Assembly (NCBI GenBank): GCA_004009845.1 | Contig: RMBW01000131.1 | Location: 1 to 64,000, forward strand | Direction of reading: 5' to 3' | Length of the DNA: 64,000 bases | Source: Davidsoniella eucalypti | Lineage: Eukaryota; Ascomycota; Sordariomycetes; Microascales; Ceratocystidaceae | Shown here: piece after piece, positions 1 through 11,049 of the stretch | Numbering within the stretch: position 1 is the first letter of the stretch | Layout: every line of letters starts with the position of its first letter | Notes under the pieces: model-generated | Told to the model about the DNA's origin: nothing | The model's input: the letters and a program-made list of their open reading frames with translations, nothing else | Databases searched by the model: none | Program-made: the position numbers and the translations under genes

Positions 1-553
1 GAGACATAGAAGCCGCCCAATCTCCATTCGCCACTCTCAGAAGTATAGATAGACGACACTCGTATGTTTCCGTGTATAGAGGCAGCATCCTCGGTGATGA
101 ATTTAACAGTTGTTGCAATCGAGAAGAGGCCCCATTTGATAGTCTCGGGACTAAGACTCTTGCGCTTGATATTCCAGCGCAGCGGTGTCACACGCTCAGT
201 GGCGATGTAGATGTAGGTTTCCGTTTCGACCGTATCGAGGACTTTAATCACGCCAGGGTGGCGCATTGTGCGCATCTTCTTGAGAGCATTGCGGGCAAGC
301 GGAAGCCGCGATCGGTTGGCGTTGATATCAAACGAGAAGATGCTGCAGTTGGACCCATCTTCCTATATACAGAAGGTTAGCGATAGGTTGGATAGCTGAT
401 GGGCGCTATCAAGACAGCCAAACATGCCTTTTTGGTGCCATTGTTGAGTGTCCAAATCGACTGGTCAATATCGACCCGGTCGCCAAAACTGTACGGGAAT
501 GGGGGCCCCTGCATAGCCATGGCCGAGGCCATAGCCGACTTGAGGAAGTCCAT
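1..553 (-). CDS. CEX1: Scy1/Cex1 (SCYL1-type) pseudokinase, N-terminal part
   Basis: Scy1-like proteins are catalytically dead kinase-fold proteins with HEAT repeats, linked to COPI vesicle traffic and tRNA export (family knowledge). The ATG is at 553. Exon 1 (553-428) encodes 42 residues beginning MDFLKSAM and containing FPYSFGDRVDID. Exon 2 runs from 362 off the window edge and encodes 120 more residues, including MRHPGVIKVLDTVETE, ERVTPLRW and GEWRLGGF, which line up with the small lobe of SCYL1-type pseudokinases. The intron (427-363, 65 bp) starts with GC rather than GT: the junction reads AAG then GCATGT, and it ends TATATAG; the frame continues in phase 0 as TKK then EDG. The rest of the pseudokinase domain and the HEAT region lie outside. 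The family call is firm; the Cex1 rather than Scy1 paralogue is inferred from similarity to SCYL1. Confidence 0.85.
363..427 (-). other. GC-AG intron of the Scy1/Cex1 gene
   Basis: On the minus strand the exon ends AAG and the intron begins GCATGT and ends ATATAG. No GT donor nearby keeps the conserved reading frame, so a GC donor is the simplest reading. GC-AG introns are a small minority in fungi (established knowledge). Confidence 0.7.
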
Positions 554-2236
554 ATCGGGTCCTAGAGAGCTGGGGTGAAGCTATTCACAGATCAGATTCT
601 CGCGGTCAGGGGGGCCTGCTGTCGAGAATGTCGCTAGTGGTATTGAACGGTGCTGGACAGTGCTAGATCAAAGAAGATAGCAAAGAGTATCATAGATAGT
701 GTGGGCTTGTCTCAGTGTTTAAAGCCACAGAGTCGCAAAGAAAATGGCGGTTCCAGAGCCCCGTGATCTTCCAGTTGCAAAACAGACAACGTTAAATGTA
801 GGTTCACAAGCTTTAATTATGAAATGATTTGTGATCTTGTGCTCTATTGTTATGCACAGACAGTTTCAATTACAGTGTCATTTCGATTACAGTGGGCCAG
901 CTTTCTAGAGTAGTTTCCAACCCCACTAACAAACCACCGGCGCTGTTTATACGACTATTGGCGATTCTAAAGAGAAGCAATTTCTAGTGTCTTTTTTCAT
1001 GTGATATCTAGCTGCTTGTGCTTTTGCAATATTCAAGTTTGGACTTGATGTCTCATGTCAGGGCATATTATTGATAACAGATAGTTCATGGCTCCAAATC
1101 AACATACATATCTAGGTATGCTCTTATCATTACTAGTAGATATCTACGCTCTTTCTTGTGTGTTGATCTATAGCTGAGCCTGACTAGGGTCTCCGTTATT
1201 ACCAAGATTAGTTCAACATTTAGTACAAAAACACCATTTAGTCGTTGGCATTGCTTTCGCACAGATGTTAGTTGTCAGGGCACTAGGGTTAGATACCAAG
1301 ATGTAGCCATCGCTAACCCGAAAGATCCACTAATCCCAAATCTGGTACCAAACCCTGGAATCCAACGTTGCTTGTCCAAGAACGCGTTAATTGAATTTTC
1401 CTTTTTCAGCCTCGCGTCAATATGGCCTATTTTCTCGCTTGCATAATTTTTCTATTTCTCCTGATATATGGTCCTGGTTTCGACGTAATGCTGGGCTTAT
1501 ACTATATAAACTTGATAATATCTGGAGCTTGTTTTGGCAGCTCAAGTCCTCAATAGTTAGTCTTGACTTGACTTGCTGTAAAGGCCCACCACCCATTTTT
1601 TGACGTTGTCTAAGCCTAATAAAACTAGCCTAGCTAGTGAGAGCTCCGTCCATTTTTCTAGTTACTAGCAAACCGCCAGTTGAAGCTTCCACGGCCATAC
1701 ATAGCAATATATTGATCGCCTGCTTGATCATAAGCGTAAGTTCTTCCCTATACAAAAACCCAATCTTTAAACGCAGCTATGATGTTCTGGTAAAAGGTCT
1801 GAAAAGGGTCGTTCTCTGGGGTTGCCATTGTTGCCATTGTCTAAAATATACATGGGAGGTCACAGCATTGTTGGCGTCTCACGTCCGCTGCAACAACATA
1901 CTATATCTTTAGAAGCCCTAGTAGCTATAGATATGTTGCTTGGACACAAAGACAACTTTGTATCTCTATATTGGAGTCCACGATTCCTTGCTCTTCCATG
2001 GAAACAGGACCAAAGGCAGAGACGCACATAAATTCTAGCAATGGAAACTTTGGTGAAACCGTTGTAGACCTTGGTTATGTTGTACAAAAACCGCTATAAG
2101 CACCTGAGCTGTCCCTACACTCGTTCTACTCTATAACGACTATATAAGCCAAGATTATCATGACTGACCATGAATCATAGATACTGTCGATGACAAGCAT
2201 ACGTATCTTTGTTGGTATAGTGCTGGGTTGATCATC
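554..2236. other. Intergenic: divergent promoters, no gene seen
   Basis: About 1.7 kb between the divergent Scy1-type gene (minus) and the 878-residue gene (plus). It is AT-rich with only short open frames that lack codon structure or recognisable motifs. It presumably carries both promoters; I see no clear TATA box or repeat. Confidence 0.6.
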
Positions 2237-4873
2237 ATGATTCCAGCGCAGCAACAAGCATCCGCAAAGAAACGCAGGAGAGCTGCCAAAGAATTGATTT
2301 TTCATGATCCTCACCGCGCCAGTAAACGCCGGAAAACCCGACAGTCTGTACCTTCGGCTTCACTGGGACAATTCAATACATCGTTATCACAGACTAGTGC
2401 GAAAGAGAGGGAACTCTTAGCAGATATATGGAATGATATCCCGCCGGAGGCCGAAGCTGTAATAAATCGAGGTTCAAGTCTGGCGCGGGACCAACCATCA
2501 TCGATCCATAGAGCTCAAGTTAGTCCATCACTGGGGCGTTCTGATAAGCACAATGGTGATCCAAAATCAAGGCTGACCCAGACAACACTACCGAACGGCC
2601 AGTCTGATTATGAAAGGACTATTGTACAAAACTCCCAAGATACCCCCAGTAGCTCGACTCTTCCTGTTTCCGCAGCCATTGTAGTCGCCCTAGGCAGAGG
2701 AAAGCAAAATGCTGAATCAAACTCAAAGCAGACTCGGGCGAAACTACCTAACGGACCAAGGGAATTTAGAAGGACTGGTGTACACAACAATACCCGGAAC
2801 ACCTCCAATGCTCCCACCGTCACTCTTTCTGCTGCTCTCGCAGGACCCACAGGTAGAGGAGATTTCACAACTGGGAGACCGGCATCTCAAAGGTCGGTCA
2901 TCACAATATCTTCATCATCATCATCTAGTGACGACGAAAGTCCACCTTGTCCAGACGCCGCCTCTTCTAGGGTCTCCATGACGCGGGATATGTCGCAAAC
3001 TGCGGGGTCCTCCCACATGGAACGCTCAGCGGCTCGCCCTCAGAACATACCGGTGGCTAACCAGAGGAATCCTTTGACTCCATCCTTATCACGGGGCATG
3101 GACAACTACACTGCACGTCCATCATTAGCCAATAGTACACCACAAAGCCAGAAAAAAGCACGACCTGTCCCACCAACGGTTTCGATAAACGTGGATGCTA
3201 GTAATAGCAGATACGGCAAGCAATATGTGTCAATAGAGAAGCCTGGTGCTCGGGGCTTCATGTTGCCACCCCCGCTACCAGCTCGTGAGAAGTCGCCAGA
3301 GTTTTATCCTATCAAGGCTACAAGGAGAGGCCCCGGAAGCAATCGAATATTGGCATGTCCTAGAGTTGACGTAGGGAACCAGTATACGACAGATAGTTCT
3401 GTTAGTGAGTGTGGCAGTCCAACTACTTCCGTTTGTATGACGCCTACAAAGGATGCTATCTACTCGAACAGCGAGCTTGCCCTGAGCGGAATGGATGGCC
3501 TTCAACACTCACTAAGCATGCACGATATCTTCCAGCGAGAGTCTTCAATGTCTTTGGAAATGGTTTCTTCGCCAGCTCATCCGAATGGACCCGTAAAGCG
3601 GCCCACTCAACCATCACCGGAATCATCACTCACCGACTTTGGGAAGTGTCCTTCTGGCAAGGCTGCACAATCGATGCCACTCACAGACAAGGCTACGCAG
3701 AACTTGAATCTGCCCGTTGATAAAACTTATGAGGACAATAGTAGTGTTGTCTTGCCACTCGAGCCCTCTCATCTGCAAGACCCATCTCAAACAAACAGCA
3801 TAGCCGGCTCTTCCCACCAGAGATTGTCTGTTACTTTGAACAAAGTACACAACACTATAACTTTATCACATCTTCCCAATATAGAGATTGTGCCTGTTTC
3901 GACCAAGACGGCGTCGAACGCACTTCGTTATCACAGTAACATCTACAAGGTCAGCATTGAGCCCATAAGGTCACCACCAGCAGGGATCACGAAGAGTACA
4001 GTCACTGCTAGCGTTGATATCATTCCCACAAGTCAACCTCGGACAGGTAAACGGAGTGAGAAAAGCGAGAATGGAGTGGCTCCACCACCACTACCGTCGA
4101 CACCTAAGGCTACTCCAAGAGCAACAGGCAATTCGGCACGAGAAAGATCTTTCATGGCTAGTCCTCTCAGACGAAGCATTGCTCCATCTTCACCCAGCAT
4201 GCAAGACATGGTTCAGAGATACCAAAGGAGCAACACCTCAATCGAGACTGTCAGCGTGGCATTCGATGTCATTGTGTATCGTCAAGAGAATGCTGCTGAG
4301 CCTCCACCTGGCGTATCGTCGCTGGTTACACAGATACCAGACAAATCTGTCGAGATATACCACCGCCTTCTAACGCCAGGCCACGGGCCAAGTACTTGCG
4401 ACAACCCTCATATCTCTTGGGCCACACGGCACAACCCGGAATGGTACACTCATAAGCAAAACAAGTTAGCTAGCCGAACTAAGAAGATGCGCAAGATGCC
4501 GTATAGAGGAGCGTTGATTTTGGCTCAACGCTGGATGCTTGAGGCATTACTGCGGGACGATCCTACTGCCTTGAATACGTCAGATCGTGAGCTGGCATAT
4601 CTGAAGTTGAGCACCGTGCGTAAGCGTGGCCAGGCCGCATTGGATCAGTTGGAAAGTTTGTCTAGTAAGCTACCGTTGATGCCAATGTTACCGCCACCAC
4701 ATCGGCCACGGATGGAGCCAAATCTTTCGAATCCCGGCGAGATGAGGGTTAACCCCGAGGGAGAGCCGAACTGGGAAATCATGGCGCCGAAAAAAGCAAC
4801 GCCCAAAACGCCGTCCTCTATTATGGATTATTTGCGGCAGTTTAGTCCGTTTCCTAGACGACCTACTAAGTGA
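2237..4873 (+). CDS. Hypothetical 878-residue disordered, nuclear-type protein
   Basis: A single-exon frame. The frame is open from a TTG at 2228, but the first ATG (MIPAQQQASAKK) is at 2237 and is used here. Close to the N-terminus are clustered basic stretches (KKRRRAAK, ASKRRKTRQS) that look like a bipartite nuclear localisation signal. Around residue 220 a short hydrophobic run followed by serines and acids (SVITISSSSSSSDDE) resembles a SUMO-interacting motif. Most of the protein is Ser/Pro/Thr-rich and probably disordered. The last 170 residues are more ordered in composition (ISWATRHNPEWYTHK, PYRGALILAQRWMLEALL, AYLKLSTVRKRGQAALDQLE) and may form a helical domain. I do not recognise a family. 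An AATAAA lies just after the stop. Nuclear location is inference. Confidence 0.75.
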   Translation: MIPAQQQASAKKRRRAAKELIFHDPHRASKRRKTRQSVPSASLGQFNTSLSQTSAKERELLADIWNDIPPEAEAVINRGSSLARDQPSSIHRAQVSPSLGRSDKHNGDPKSRLTQTTLPNGQSDYERTIVQNSQDTPSSSTLPVSAAIVVALGRGKQNAESNSKQTRAKLPNGPREFRRTGVHNNTRNTSNAPTVTLSAALAGPTGRGDFTTGRPASQRSVITISSSSSSSDDESPPCPDAASSRVSMTRDMSQTAGSSHMERSAARPQNIPVANQRNPLTPSLSRGMDNYTARPSLANSTPQSQKKARPVPPTVSINVDASNSRYGKQYVSIEKPGARGFMLPPPLPAREKSPEFYPIKATRRGPGSNRILACPRVDVGNQYTTDSSVSECGSPTTSVCMTPTKDAIYSNSELALSGMDGLQHSLSMHDIFQRESSMSLEMVSSPAHPNGPVKRPTQPSPESSLTDFGKCPSGKAAQSMPLTDKATQNLNLPVDKTYEDNSSVVLPLEPSHLQDPSQTNSIAGSSHQRLSVTLNKVHNTITLSHLPNIEIVPVSTKTASNALRYHSNIYKVSIEPIRSPPAGITKSTVTASVDIIPTSQPRTGKRSEKSENGVAPPPLPSTPKATPRATGNSARERSFMASPLRRSIAPSSPSMQDMVQRYQRSNTSIETVSVAFDVIVYRQENAAEPPPGVSSLVTQIPDKSVEIYHRLLTPGHGPSTCDNPHISWATRHNPEWYTHKQNKLASRTKKMRKMPYRGALILAQRWMLEALLRDDPTALNTSDRELAYLKLSTVRKRGQAALDQLESLSSKLPLMPMLPPPHRPRMEPNLSNPGEMRVNPEGEPNWEIMAPKKATPKTPSSIMDYLRQFSPFPRRPTK

Positions 4874-4877
4874 TATC

Positions 4878-4883
4878 AATAAA
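4878..4883 (+). terminator. Possible polyadenylation signal
   Basis: AATAAA begins five bases after the TGA stop of the 878-residue gene. It matches the consensus element, but fungal poly(A) signals are loose, so its use is inferred only. Confidence 0.35.
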
Positions 4884-7165
4884 GTAGTTTTATGGCTAGG
4901 CAATTGGCATGATTTGGGATTTATGAAACAAGGAGAAACAAGATTTAATAATCAAGTTGGATAGGTGTATCTAATTGGTCTTAGTGTACTGTAATATAGA
5001 GATATGAATAATTGTCAGAGCGAAGATCAGTTGGAAGTAACCAAGGGTCCCCGGGCCACTGTGCTTGTAAAACGATATAAGAGTGTAACACACATATCAA
5101 GATACACCAAAGTTTTGAATTTGGTCAGAGCTGCCATCTCGAGTTCTTGTGATTTTGATATCTTATATCTTATCCAGGACGGGAAATAAAGCTACTAAAG
5201 GGCCTAAGTCAACAAGAAAAACAACAAAAGCATACCACTTCTGGTGTTTCTATGTACATAATGTGAATCAGTGATAAGCTCTATATCTGCCATTCACGGC
5301 AAAGAAAATGACAAAAAGTATAAAAGAAAACATGGTATTCCCACGTGGTCATCCACCGTAGTACTAATTGTGCCTGTGTATTAAAATTTGTCCCGCAATT
5401 TTAAACTGCGTAAACTAATGTAGAACGTGTTGACTGGGGTATAAAACCAAAAACCGAAGAAAACAATAGTAATAGTAACAAGAACAAAGAACAACCACAC
5501 CAAAAGCAAAAGCAAAAGATCACCCTCCTTGTCCCGAAGTCTTCCTCACAGCCTTCAAACACACCCTCTTCGCCTCCCTCGGACTCAAGGAGGTCCACGG
5601 GACAAGTCGGCAGCGTGGCGCCAGGACAAGCTATGGTCGTGTGTTGAGAAATATTGGCTTAGGAGATACTATAAATGTACGTAAATTATAGCCAAGTCAA
5701 GTGATAGGTTTCATCATCTGATGATAGGGACTGTACAACATTGGATTGGGAACCATCCAATTACATTCATGAAAACTATCTAAGTGAAGGTATCTAGATT
5801 GAAATGTCCTTGTCATGAACTATACTTGTATCACTTGGTGTAACTTCCACTTACTATCGAGTAGGGCTTTCATGAAGCATTAGCAAAGCCACTCGCGGAT
5901 GATGAGTGGAGAAAGAGATTGGCCTGAGCAAAAACGCCTACCAGTGTATTGTAGCGTGGAGGCTTTTTTGGGACTGGGTGTTATTGCTGCACTTTTGTTG
6001 TTGTCTTCATTTTGCGCTATCATGGCAGAGTGAAACGCCTCTCATTATCATTCCCATAATTCCCTGCCTGGTATCTCTTCATGATTTCGATATTCCCCCG
6101 GTGTAATATCATTACTCTCGGCCCTCTATCCATATGTCATGTTTCTGTTATTGGTAAGTCATAAACTGTTATAAAGACTAGTTCCATAAGACATCTGATG
6201 TTGATTTGTGAAACCAGATACTGTCTTTGTGCTACCTATGTGTGTTTGTGTAACCATTTTCTCAGATATGACCCTGTCCCGGTATTTTGAGGCGTATTAA
6301 AAGAATGTAAATAGGGCTCAGAGTAGGAACTAGATCCTCATGGCCAATTTTCGCTTTGATTTTGCCACTATCTTTTGCTTTGTTTTGATATATGTAGCTT
6401 CTCTTGTATATTTGTGACCATTTAGGTCTGACTGGCACTTAGAGGATGTCCTAAGGCTCTAAACAACCTGACTATGGATAGTTGTTAGGACTTATAACAT
6501 TCAGACTTCAATGCCAAGCCCAAAGAAGCTATCTCCAAGGCTTGATAGTTGTAAGTGGAAGTTTCTCATAGCAAGTTTGTGGTATCCTTTAGAATGGGCA
6601 CTTACACTTGCACATTCCAGCATTGTTACACATTCATCCAAAAATTGTATTTAGGGTGATTGCAAAACGATCGCAAAAGAATCACAGTTTCGAACTCTAT
6701 TGTTTGTACATAGCACGTCACGGTTTATCTCTAATATAAGATGCGTTGATCTAGACGTTTATTACAACGAGAAAGTGGATTTATTTCCGAAACTCTAACA
6801 CTATATCTTTCAAACTTTTTCTATACTTGGAGGTGTGTCAGTTGTTTGAAACTGCTTCTTGCATATTATAACGTATATATGATTCTTGGTTCTAATTATC
6901 CCTTTCTGTTCTGTCTTATCCGCGTTCGCGTCTTCCTTAACGGCACCTTATTGTGCATCTCTTATTATCCTATAGTGATCCTCCTAGTAAGTCTGACAGT
7001 TTGTGTAGCGTCAAGGATAATCCAACGTCAACCTTGTAGATCAAACCGAGCCTGATAGTTAGTAGTTAAAGGTTTGTTGTAATATCGAAGCAAGAATTGA
7101 TCAGTACTCAAATGTTATTATTTTTTCATGAGGAAATAGCCCCAGTTCCAAATAAAAAGTTAAAA
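4884..7165. other. Intergenic, 2.3 kb, no supported gene
   Basis: Tail-to-tail spacer between the plus-strand 878-residue gene and the minus-strand 208-residue gene. It is mostly AT-rich. One GC-richer patch at about 5515-5660 follows a TATAAAA (about 5440) and an A-rich stretch, and has an open plus-strand frame without an ATG (contains EVFLTAFKHTLFASLGLKE). It could be a gene relic, but I cannot identify it. Confidence 0.5.
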
Positions 7166-7895
7166 TCACCAATTTGCCAAACTCTCCATTTCGACTGCGT
7201 TTCCTCCTGAATATCCGTTCCCCTCTCCATTCGCAAATGTACTATCGTCCCCGTTATCCGAGGCATCTAGTGTATCCCATTTTGAGGCGGAAGATTCACC
7301 ATAGTTACTATTCTTTCCGTTTTCTTCGTCGTTGCTCTGGCTCTTCCAGTTGCTCCCTCCGACGCCGTTCTCACGTTGATCATTTCCGTGTCCTCCATCA
7401 TCATGGCTATGGCGTTTGTGATTTCCGTAGCCGTTTCTGCCGCTGCTTTCGCCTTTGCCATTGTTGTGGCGTCCATAGTTGTCAGTGTCGTACCGTGGCT
7501 CATCTCTTCCATATCCACCGTATCGGCCATCATCGGCGTACTGTCCGTCTTGTCCGTATTCGTCAGCGTAGCCGGCTTCTGGCCCTTCGTACAGGTACTC
7601 GTCAACTGGCTCAGGTGATCGAGGTGGTGGCGTTGGCGGTGGGTGGAGCTCACGATGCTTTTTGGCAGCTTTTGTGAAGCATGGGTTGACCTCGCTCTTC
7701 CACGGGACTTTCTTAGGCCAGACAACTCTAGTTGGGCCATGCTATCATTTGTTGAATAGGAGTTAGTCAACGAAGCTTGCTAGAAGAAGGGCACATGTGT
7801 CATATATAAATATGTAACCTGTTGGGATTGAGATAACTTCTTACTGTATTGGCCCGGGGAGGACGTTTGTCCTCTTTGATGAAGAGTACAGGCAT
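7166..7895 (-). CDS. Hypothetical 208-residue Gly/Tyr/Asp/Asn-rich protein (two exons)
   Basis: Exon 1 is 7895-7845 (17 codons, MPVLFIKEDKRPPRANT, ATG preceded by ACC). Exon 2 is 7741-7166 and continues HGPTRVVWPKKVPWKSEVNP to a TGA. The intron (7844-7742, 103 bp) has a GTAAGA donor, a textbook TGACTAAC branch site and a GATAG acceptor, and joins in phase 0. The N-terminal third is basic and Pro-rich (HPPPTPPPRSPEP). The rest is low complexity, rich in Gly, Tyr, Asp, Asn, Ser and His, with GY/GRYGGYG-like stretches, so probably disordered. Exon 2 holds no usable start in this frame, so a simple start-to-stop search misses it and shows two 167-residue shadow frames instead. The family is unknown; the composition recalls RNA-associated or condensate-forming proteins, but that is speculation. 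Confidence 0.7.
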
Positions 7896-8737
7896 GGTAG
7901 TGTGAGTAAATGATACTATATTTCGGTATTTTATGCTTTTCGTACATAAACCAATCGTAGTTAAGGAAGCCTTTGAAAGTGAGGGTGGTTTCTAGATGGC
8001 GAATGAACAACTCGTAAAGAGGTGGGAGTGACATGATTTTATGTCAGTCCAAGACGAGATGTCAATTGCGATGAATCATGGACTTTTATTTGATACATCA
8101 GTCTTCTATCGCAATATTTGGATTTGCTAGAATGACTACAATTGGTAGAAGATTAGGTTTCATCCAAGATATTTACTAGAAACATATGGCTTGTCCTTTC
8201 TTGAGTCAATGATTTCAGATGAAAGTATTGTCATATTTACATAAAGCTCGATGTCTGATATGTAAATTGCCTTGATTTGTGTGATAAAATAAAGCATATT
8301 AGAGATCTTATTAGCATCGCCGCTTCAGATAAAAGGAAGGGCTGTCATGTTATTGAATCCAACCACAGCAATCTTGACACAATTTCAATGTTAGCGCGAG
8401 GCGGGTTTTACTGACTACAAATTCAAGATGAACCCTTCAAGCCAATATAACTCCAAGGCAAAAACATCATTCAATTCATTAATCTATGTATCATCATTAA
8501 TGCCATGGAGGCAGAAACTCACGTGTCAAGTATAAGAAGTCTTGTGCGGGTTGGTATATCATGTGAAATTGCAACCAGATAAGCACTATACTAGACTGAA
8601 AGATTTAATGTGTTGAATAGCATGCATAGATACTAACTTGAAATTGTACAGAAGACTTATTATCGTTCACTTAGTATCAATATAGATTAGCCAAATGACA
8701 TGACCAGCAGCCTATTCTAAGAAAGTAATCGAGTACA
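7896..8737. other. Intergenic, no gene seen
   Basis: About 840 bp between two minus-strand genes. It should hold the promoter of the 208-residue gene and the 3' end of the 576-residue gene. An alternative start at 8034 (MSLPPLYELF) reads in a different frame and would need a poorer splice, so it is not preferred. Confidence 0.5.
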
Positions 8738-10670
8738 TTAATGTCTAGCTTCCTGCATAGTATCTTCAAATAAGTCAAGTTCGCCCATATCTATCAATCT
8801 TTCCAAATTTGTGAGGTTTTCCGCCGTGATAATCCGAACATTAGTTGGACTGTCTTTCAACAGTATGGCCTGGGTGGTTTGAGGGCCGAAGATATTGAAT
8901 CCCGACATCATGTCAGTCTTTGATAACCCCACGGATATCATTCCAGTCAATGGCATTTTGATTCTAGACTTATATGTATAAGCGTTGGGTGGCTCAAGCC
9001 TGGATACATCATTGTCTTCGAGTGTCTGATGAAGCAAATTGATCGTCGGAGACATCTTGGTTGCTTGGGGCAGAATATGTCTGTATCTCGGCTCGTGACA
9101 CTCCACTAACGGAACGCCATCCACTCTGATTTCTGGTATGATGATAGCCTTTGCCAGACTAGCCACACCATCCATCTCGGCCGGTTCTGTATCGCAAAGA
9201 AGGGGGTTCTGCTTGGGACATTCAGTACATCCAGGCTTGCATAGCATTTTGCGGTCTGGGGGTGGTGTCCATCCACGATAACGTCGTCGGCCACGCGAAA
9301 CGGACGATTTAAGGCTAGTCGAGCTTTGTGTCGAGTCATCATCAGAAAGCTCATCAATCTTCTCGAATTGGTCAGTTTTGCTAGGTCCGGAGTTGGGAAT
9401 ACACTGTTGGCGCGCTTCGGGATCTTCCAGTGGTTCAGGCGGAGAAGGATCACTAATTCTCTGAACAAGTTTGTCATGTTCAGCGTTTCCGTGTGGAAGG
9501 CATATCTCTTCCGGGCTTCTTGCGGGATTCTGCTTCGGTTGTTGTGTTTTGGGAGCATCTTTGGGAACTATAGCTGGTGGATCTTCGAGCTTTGTAGAAG
9601 ACATGCGACACGATGAGCAAGAATGGTCGTGGACATCTCCTTTACATCGTTTTGGTGGCCGTGCTACATCCACTGGGTTGTAAGTGATATCGGCGGATGC
9701 TGTGCTCTGCGAAGAAATAGACGAATAGCTGTGTGGAGTACGCAATGGCAATGGAGGCGACGGGGGCTTTATCTTGCGCTTCTTCTGCAGCTTTCTGGAC
9801 GCACTTTTACACGTTAGGGAGACTATCAGTTTCTTTAGCTGGAGAGCCTTATTGCGTTCTTCGTCGCGCAGTTCTAGGCGATATTCACGTAATTCTCTCT
9901 CGGCACACCGACACGCATCACACCGTTCATTTCTGCCGTGCTCGATATCCCGCGGTATCTTGATGAACTGCCCGTAGTCATAAAGGTCACGACCACCCCA
10001 CTCGACAATTGGGTGGCCGGGCTGGTATAGCCTACGCAACTCTTCTTCGGGGACAATGATGTTATCTGGCATCTCGATATTATCGAGCCACGGAATGATG
10101 CTTTCACAAGTTCTCTGCATATTTAGCGTCCATGTCTTTTGCGTGATTCGTTCAGCTCGGGGACAATGCTCCTTGGGGTACTGTTGCCAATCACTAGACT
10201 CTATGCTGGCTAGACGCACGATCTATAGGTGGTAGTTGCATAACCATGGTTAGTTTTTCCTGATCACTTTCAAGCCTGAGGCCCGAAATAGACTTACTTT
10301 CATTGCTATTCTCCATTGACTTGCTGTTGGCCAGTAGCGGTTGCGGTCTATAGCTGAGCCAATATGCTCGCTCGGGATATCAAACGCTGGAGCCCACTGG
10401 GCGGGGATAAACTCAAAGGGCAAGCGTCCCTTACTAGTGTCGAAATAAACAATATTTCTCTGATATTGAAACATTATATAGCTTATCGAGTCTAACTTAA
10501 CTAGATACTTTTAATAGCTGAAAGTGAAATAAGTTATCCATGTTGGAACCATCTTTAGATTTAGTAGAGAGAGCAGTGATATTTACGTGCCAAGATTGCT
10601 TGAGAAACAGCAAGTCATAATCTCTGCAGATGAGCCATTGTTGTGCTTGTAGGTTGGTGTATTTGCCCAT
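8738..10670 (-). CDS. Hypothetical 576-residue protein (three exons)
   Basis: Exons: 10670-10587 (28 codons, MGKYTNLQAQQWLICRDY), 10459-10298 (54 codons) and 10222-8738. Both junctions are phase 0: GTAAAT donor with ATATCAG acceptor, then GTAAGT donor with CTATAG acceptor. The spliced reading gives QSWH then RNIVYFDT, and WRIAMK then IVRLASI. An ATG at 10474 could start a shorter two-exon form. Around residues 165-215 is a cluster with cysteines and charged helix (ERCDACRCAERELREYRLE, then a long K/E/R helix) followed by a basic stretch KLQKKRKIKPP. The middle is Ser/Pro-rich and acidic; the C-terminal 130 residues look more ordered. I recognise no family. A nuclear role is possible from the basic patch, with low certainty. 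Confidence 0.7.
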
Positions 10671-11049
10671 TCTAGAGACCACCATGACGTGTTGCAAGAG
10701 AGACAATCAAGTAACAAACAGTGTCATATCACTAGAGTCCTTTGATAATTTGGGCTTTTTACTTAGAAGCTCTAATGTGCTGATTTGGGGTGTTAGTCAT
10801 AATAACGCTAAATCTCTGTACTACCTAAGATAATATTTTATTTTGCAGTCATCAGATGAAATACTTCTACGTTTATTTATCATTTTACGTCTTTATGTAG
10901 ATCACATGGAGGATCGTTAGCCCTCGAAGAACCCTCCTCCTAATAGAGGTCCAGAAAATTACAAAAGAAAAACAGAAAACAGAAACAAGATATACAAAGG
11001 ATCAAAGATATTAGATGAAAAGGTTGGAGGGAGCACTAATTTGGTTAAA
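10671..11049. other. Intergenic, no gene seen
   Basis: AT-rich spacer between the 576-residue gene and the retrotransposon remnant. An A-rich stretch (about 10955-11005) lies beside the 3' side of the remnant. The first 100-200 bp probably hold the promoter of the minus-strand gene. Confidence 0.4.

Noticed and set aside
7267..7770. Two 167-codon frames on opposite strands
   Set aside because: The minus-strand frame is a Thr/Met-rich misreading of the spliced 208-residue gene, and the plus-strand frame is its antisense.
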